Assembly (NCBI RefSeq): GCF_014529535.1 | Contig: NW_023503313.1 | Span: forward strand, 983,376-1,047,375 | From: Bradysia coprophila | Taxonomy: Eukaryota; Arthropoda; Insecta; Diptera; Sciaridae | DNA length: 64,000 nt | Direction of reading: 5' to 3' | Part shown: positions 62,112 to 64,000 of the stretch, one piece after another | Position numbering within the stretch: the first letter of the stretch is position 1 | Layout: the number at the start of each line of letters is the position of its first letter | The notes under the pieces: model-generated | The model's input: the letters and a program-made list of their open reading frames with translations, nothing else | Told to the model about the DNA's origin: nothing | Databases searched by the model: none | Position numbers and translations under genes: made by a program

Positions 62112-64000
62112 TTTCAAACGTACGTAGCTGTAGAACAGTTCGTATAGGCTTTGATACAAAACGTTTCTTTTTTTAATAAGTCGCAGCTAACAGTTTTCAT
62201 TATAAAAGAAAATCTATTTTATAGATAGAGCTTATTCGTCCCAACCGTTGACGCAGTCCAATCTAAAATGGTAATGATCGAAATTACGTGTGAAGAATTT
62301 GTGGACTTTCCAGTACTATTATTTTCAACCCTTTCAATGATGAGGAGAAAGCTTTTTGGTTCTAATTTAACATTGGTTTAAGTTCATTCAAATTTCTTAC
62401 ATCAGAAGCTTTTTTAGTTGTGCAAAAAATCTGCTATCTAAAATTAGAACCACCTAAAAACAACACCATCTAAATGTCAGTTCCTTTTTCTCTTTCAATA
62501 GACTGTTGTCCCTTACAGTAAAATTTTCGAAATTGATAGGGGAAGTTTATTGACATGCGTTCTTGTATTTTCTAATAAGCTTAGCTCATCCACGAATCAT
62601 TGGTAAAAGCTTTTTTTGATTAAGCTTTCAGTGCGTTTCCCATTAATGCCACAAGATTATTTTTTTTTAATTTTTAATATTTTTTCCGGTTATAGTAGAC
62701 AAACATATTATTCTGTCTTATCCGAGTAAATGGATTGTGCTATGAATCATGATTTTGTTGTTTACCAAGTCTCATTCGAATAAATATTTGTTAGCGGCCA
62801 CCTCATCGAAAAAGGTCGGGTAAACAAACGGAATGAAAATATGGAATTACGTACGAGCGAATATAGTTTTAGGAAAAACAAAACGATAAACTAAGATTTA
62901 CCGAAACTATCTTATTTTTCCACTGGATTGATAAAAATGTTCCACTGAATTATTCATGACAATTGAGATAAATTTCAAACGCTTTAATGTTCTCGTGCTT
63001 GTGTGAAAACGTTAGGTATATACACAAGTTTATTTATCGTTGAAGACATTGAGCTGAGAATGTTCTCGTTCTGTCTGGAATGTCTTATTCAACGAGAATA
63101 TTTTCTAAAATTGGAAACGATAAATTTATTTTGTAGAAGAAAAAAAATACTTCGTCGGTTTGACATGCTTTTCTTTGGATTGGATTTTTTAGATCTGTCA
63201 GCCCAGTATATATAATATGGAACGTAAACGATTTTGAGTTATCAAGAATGTATTGAGTTGTGAATTTTTATTTTTAAAATAAATTATCTCTATTATATTG
63301 TGGACGTAATAAGTCATACATGGGCAGGTATATTTATTCATTGCTTAAAAAACGGTGGATTTATCAAACTAAACTAACCGAGATCTTCGATCCTTGTTTA
63401 ATAGTAATGATGGTGTTAGTGAAGACAGAAATTTGATATCTTCAATCTTTTGTTCCTACTAGACAAATGATATTAATAACAAAAATCTCTTTACCAAAAA
63501 CATTATGTTATTAGAGCAGTTTTAATATAAAGGTTAGTGCTGCAACGAAGTGTAAGCGTGACTGAGAGATTAAGTTTCAGGAAGTGACCTGAAGCAATCT
63601 CCATAATCCCAAAAGTCCAAAATACAATCCGTAAAAAACAAGAAAAAACCCTTAAAATCGCTACGTTCTATTTCATTTCAGGAATGCAGTTCTCTTTACA
63701 TATATAGCTGCCTTTTCTGTGGTATATCAGGAATCTGTTGCATGAACTGCATTCCTGAGGTTAAATAAGGAATAGAGGGGGAGGAATTTACTTCCACACC
63801 TCTTCATTTCTCTAGAACTTAGAAATTTTAGAGATTTTTTCGTTCTCTTTTTTCAATTATGTTCAAGATTTTTAGGATTGATGAGATGGGAACAACAGGT
63901 GCAGGTCAGTTACTAAAATTTCATCATTCACTCATGCTTAAACATTGTTTCAGTACTGGATCTTTCGACTTATAAACATGTAACATATAGACTCATAAAC
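62112..64000. other. Gene-free stretch to the window edge
   Basis: No gene seen. A perfect 14-base inverted repeat (caggaatgcagttc at 63679-63692, inverse at 63744-63757) forms a possible hairpin. Confidence 0.5.
63679..63757. repeat. Perfect 14-bp inverted repeat, 51-base loop
   Basis: caggaatgcagttc and gaactgcattcctg flank 51 bases. Sequence just outside (tttca / aggtt) does not extend the pairing. Could be a short fold-back relic or a structured transcript. Confidence 0.7.

Overview
The window looks like nuclear DNA of an insect, most likely a dipteran and perhaps a nematoceran such as a fungus gnat. The placement rests on AT-rich sequence, many 55-80 base introns with GT-AG borders, intact insect orthologues, a DUF1091 secreted protein and DINE-1/HINE-like repeats. 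The species cannot be fixed from the sequence alone. Layout: 74-6517 (+) holds the 3' part of a TRC8/RNF139-type membrane RING-H2 ubiquitin ligase. 11035-14104 (-) is an eleven-exon F-box/leucine-rich-repeat gene. 20510-24591 (+) is a WDR45B/WIPI3 autophagy propeller. 27810-28495 (+) is a small secreted DUF1091 (MD-2-like/CheA-CheB type) protein. 31182-32220 (-) is DTWD1, a tRNA acp3U-forming enzyme. 33261-33550 (+) is PET117, tail to tail with SPCS1/Spase12 at 33649-34105 (-). 35457-40250 (+) is a complete 12-exon Yurt/EPB41L5 FERM gene. 46393-47674 (-) is a three-exon muscle-type actin with a TATA box at 48036-48043. All are ordinary housekeeping or developmental genes without operon-like logic. 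The only tight arrangement is PET117/SPCS1, whose stop codons lie 98 bp apart. The rest is intergenic or long-intron sequence rich in mobile-element relics. 41.8-43.2 kb carries a BEL/Pao-like scrap and a broken non-LTR reverse transcriptase. At least seven fold-back (MITE-like) elements are visible. From 48.1 to 64 kb I find no convincing gene. The most striking feature is a non-autonomous repeat family present four times (18272, 29163, 52488, 60929). It has 14-base subterminal inverted repeats, a (GTCC)n microsatellite near the 5' end, a 3' hairpin and a terminal CTTG, the architecture known for Helentron-associated DINE-1/HINE elements. Two copies have turned their interior into a tandem array with a period of about 144 bp (about 5 units in one, 11 in the other). 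The longer array shows alternating variants, that is, an early higher-order repeat. This looks like a satellite being born inside a transposon. All exon borders were read by eye from splice signals and family similarity. No alignment or transcript data were available.
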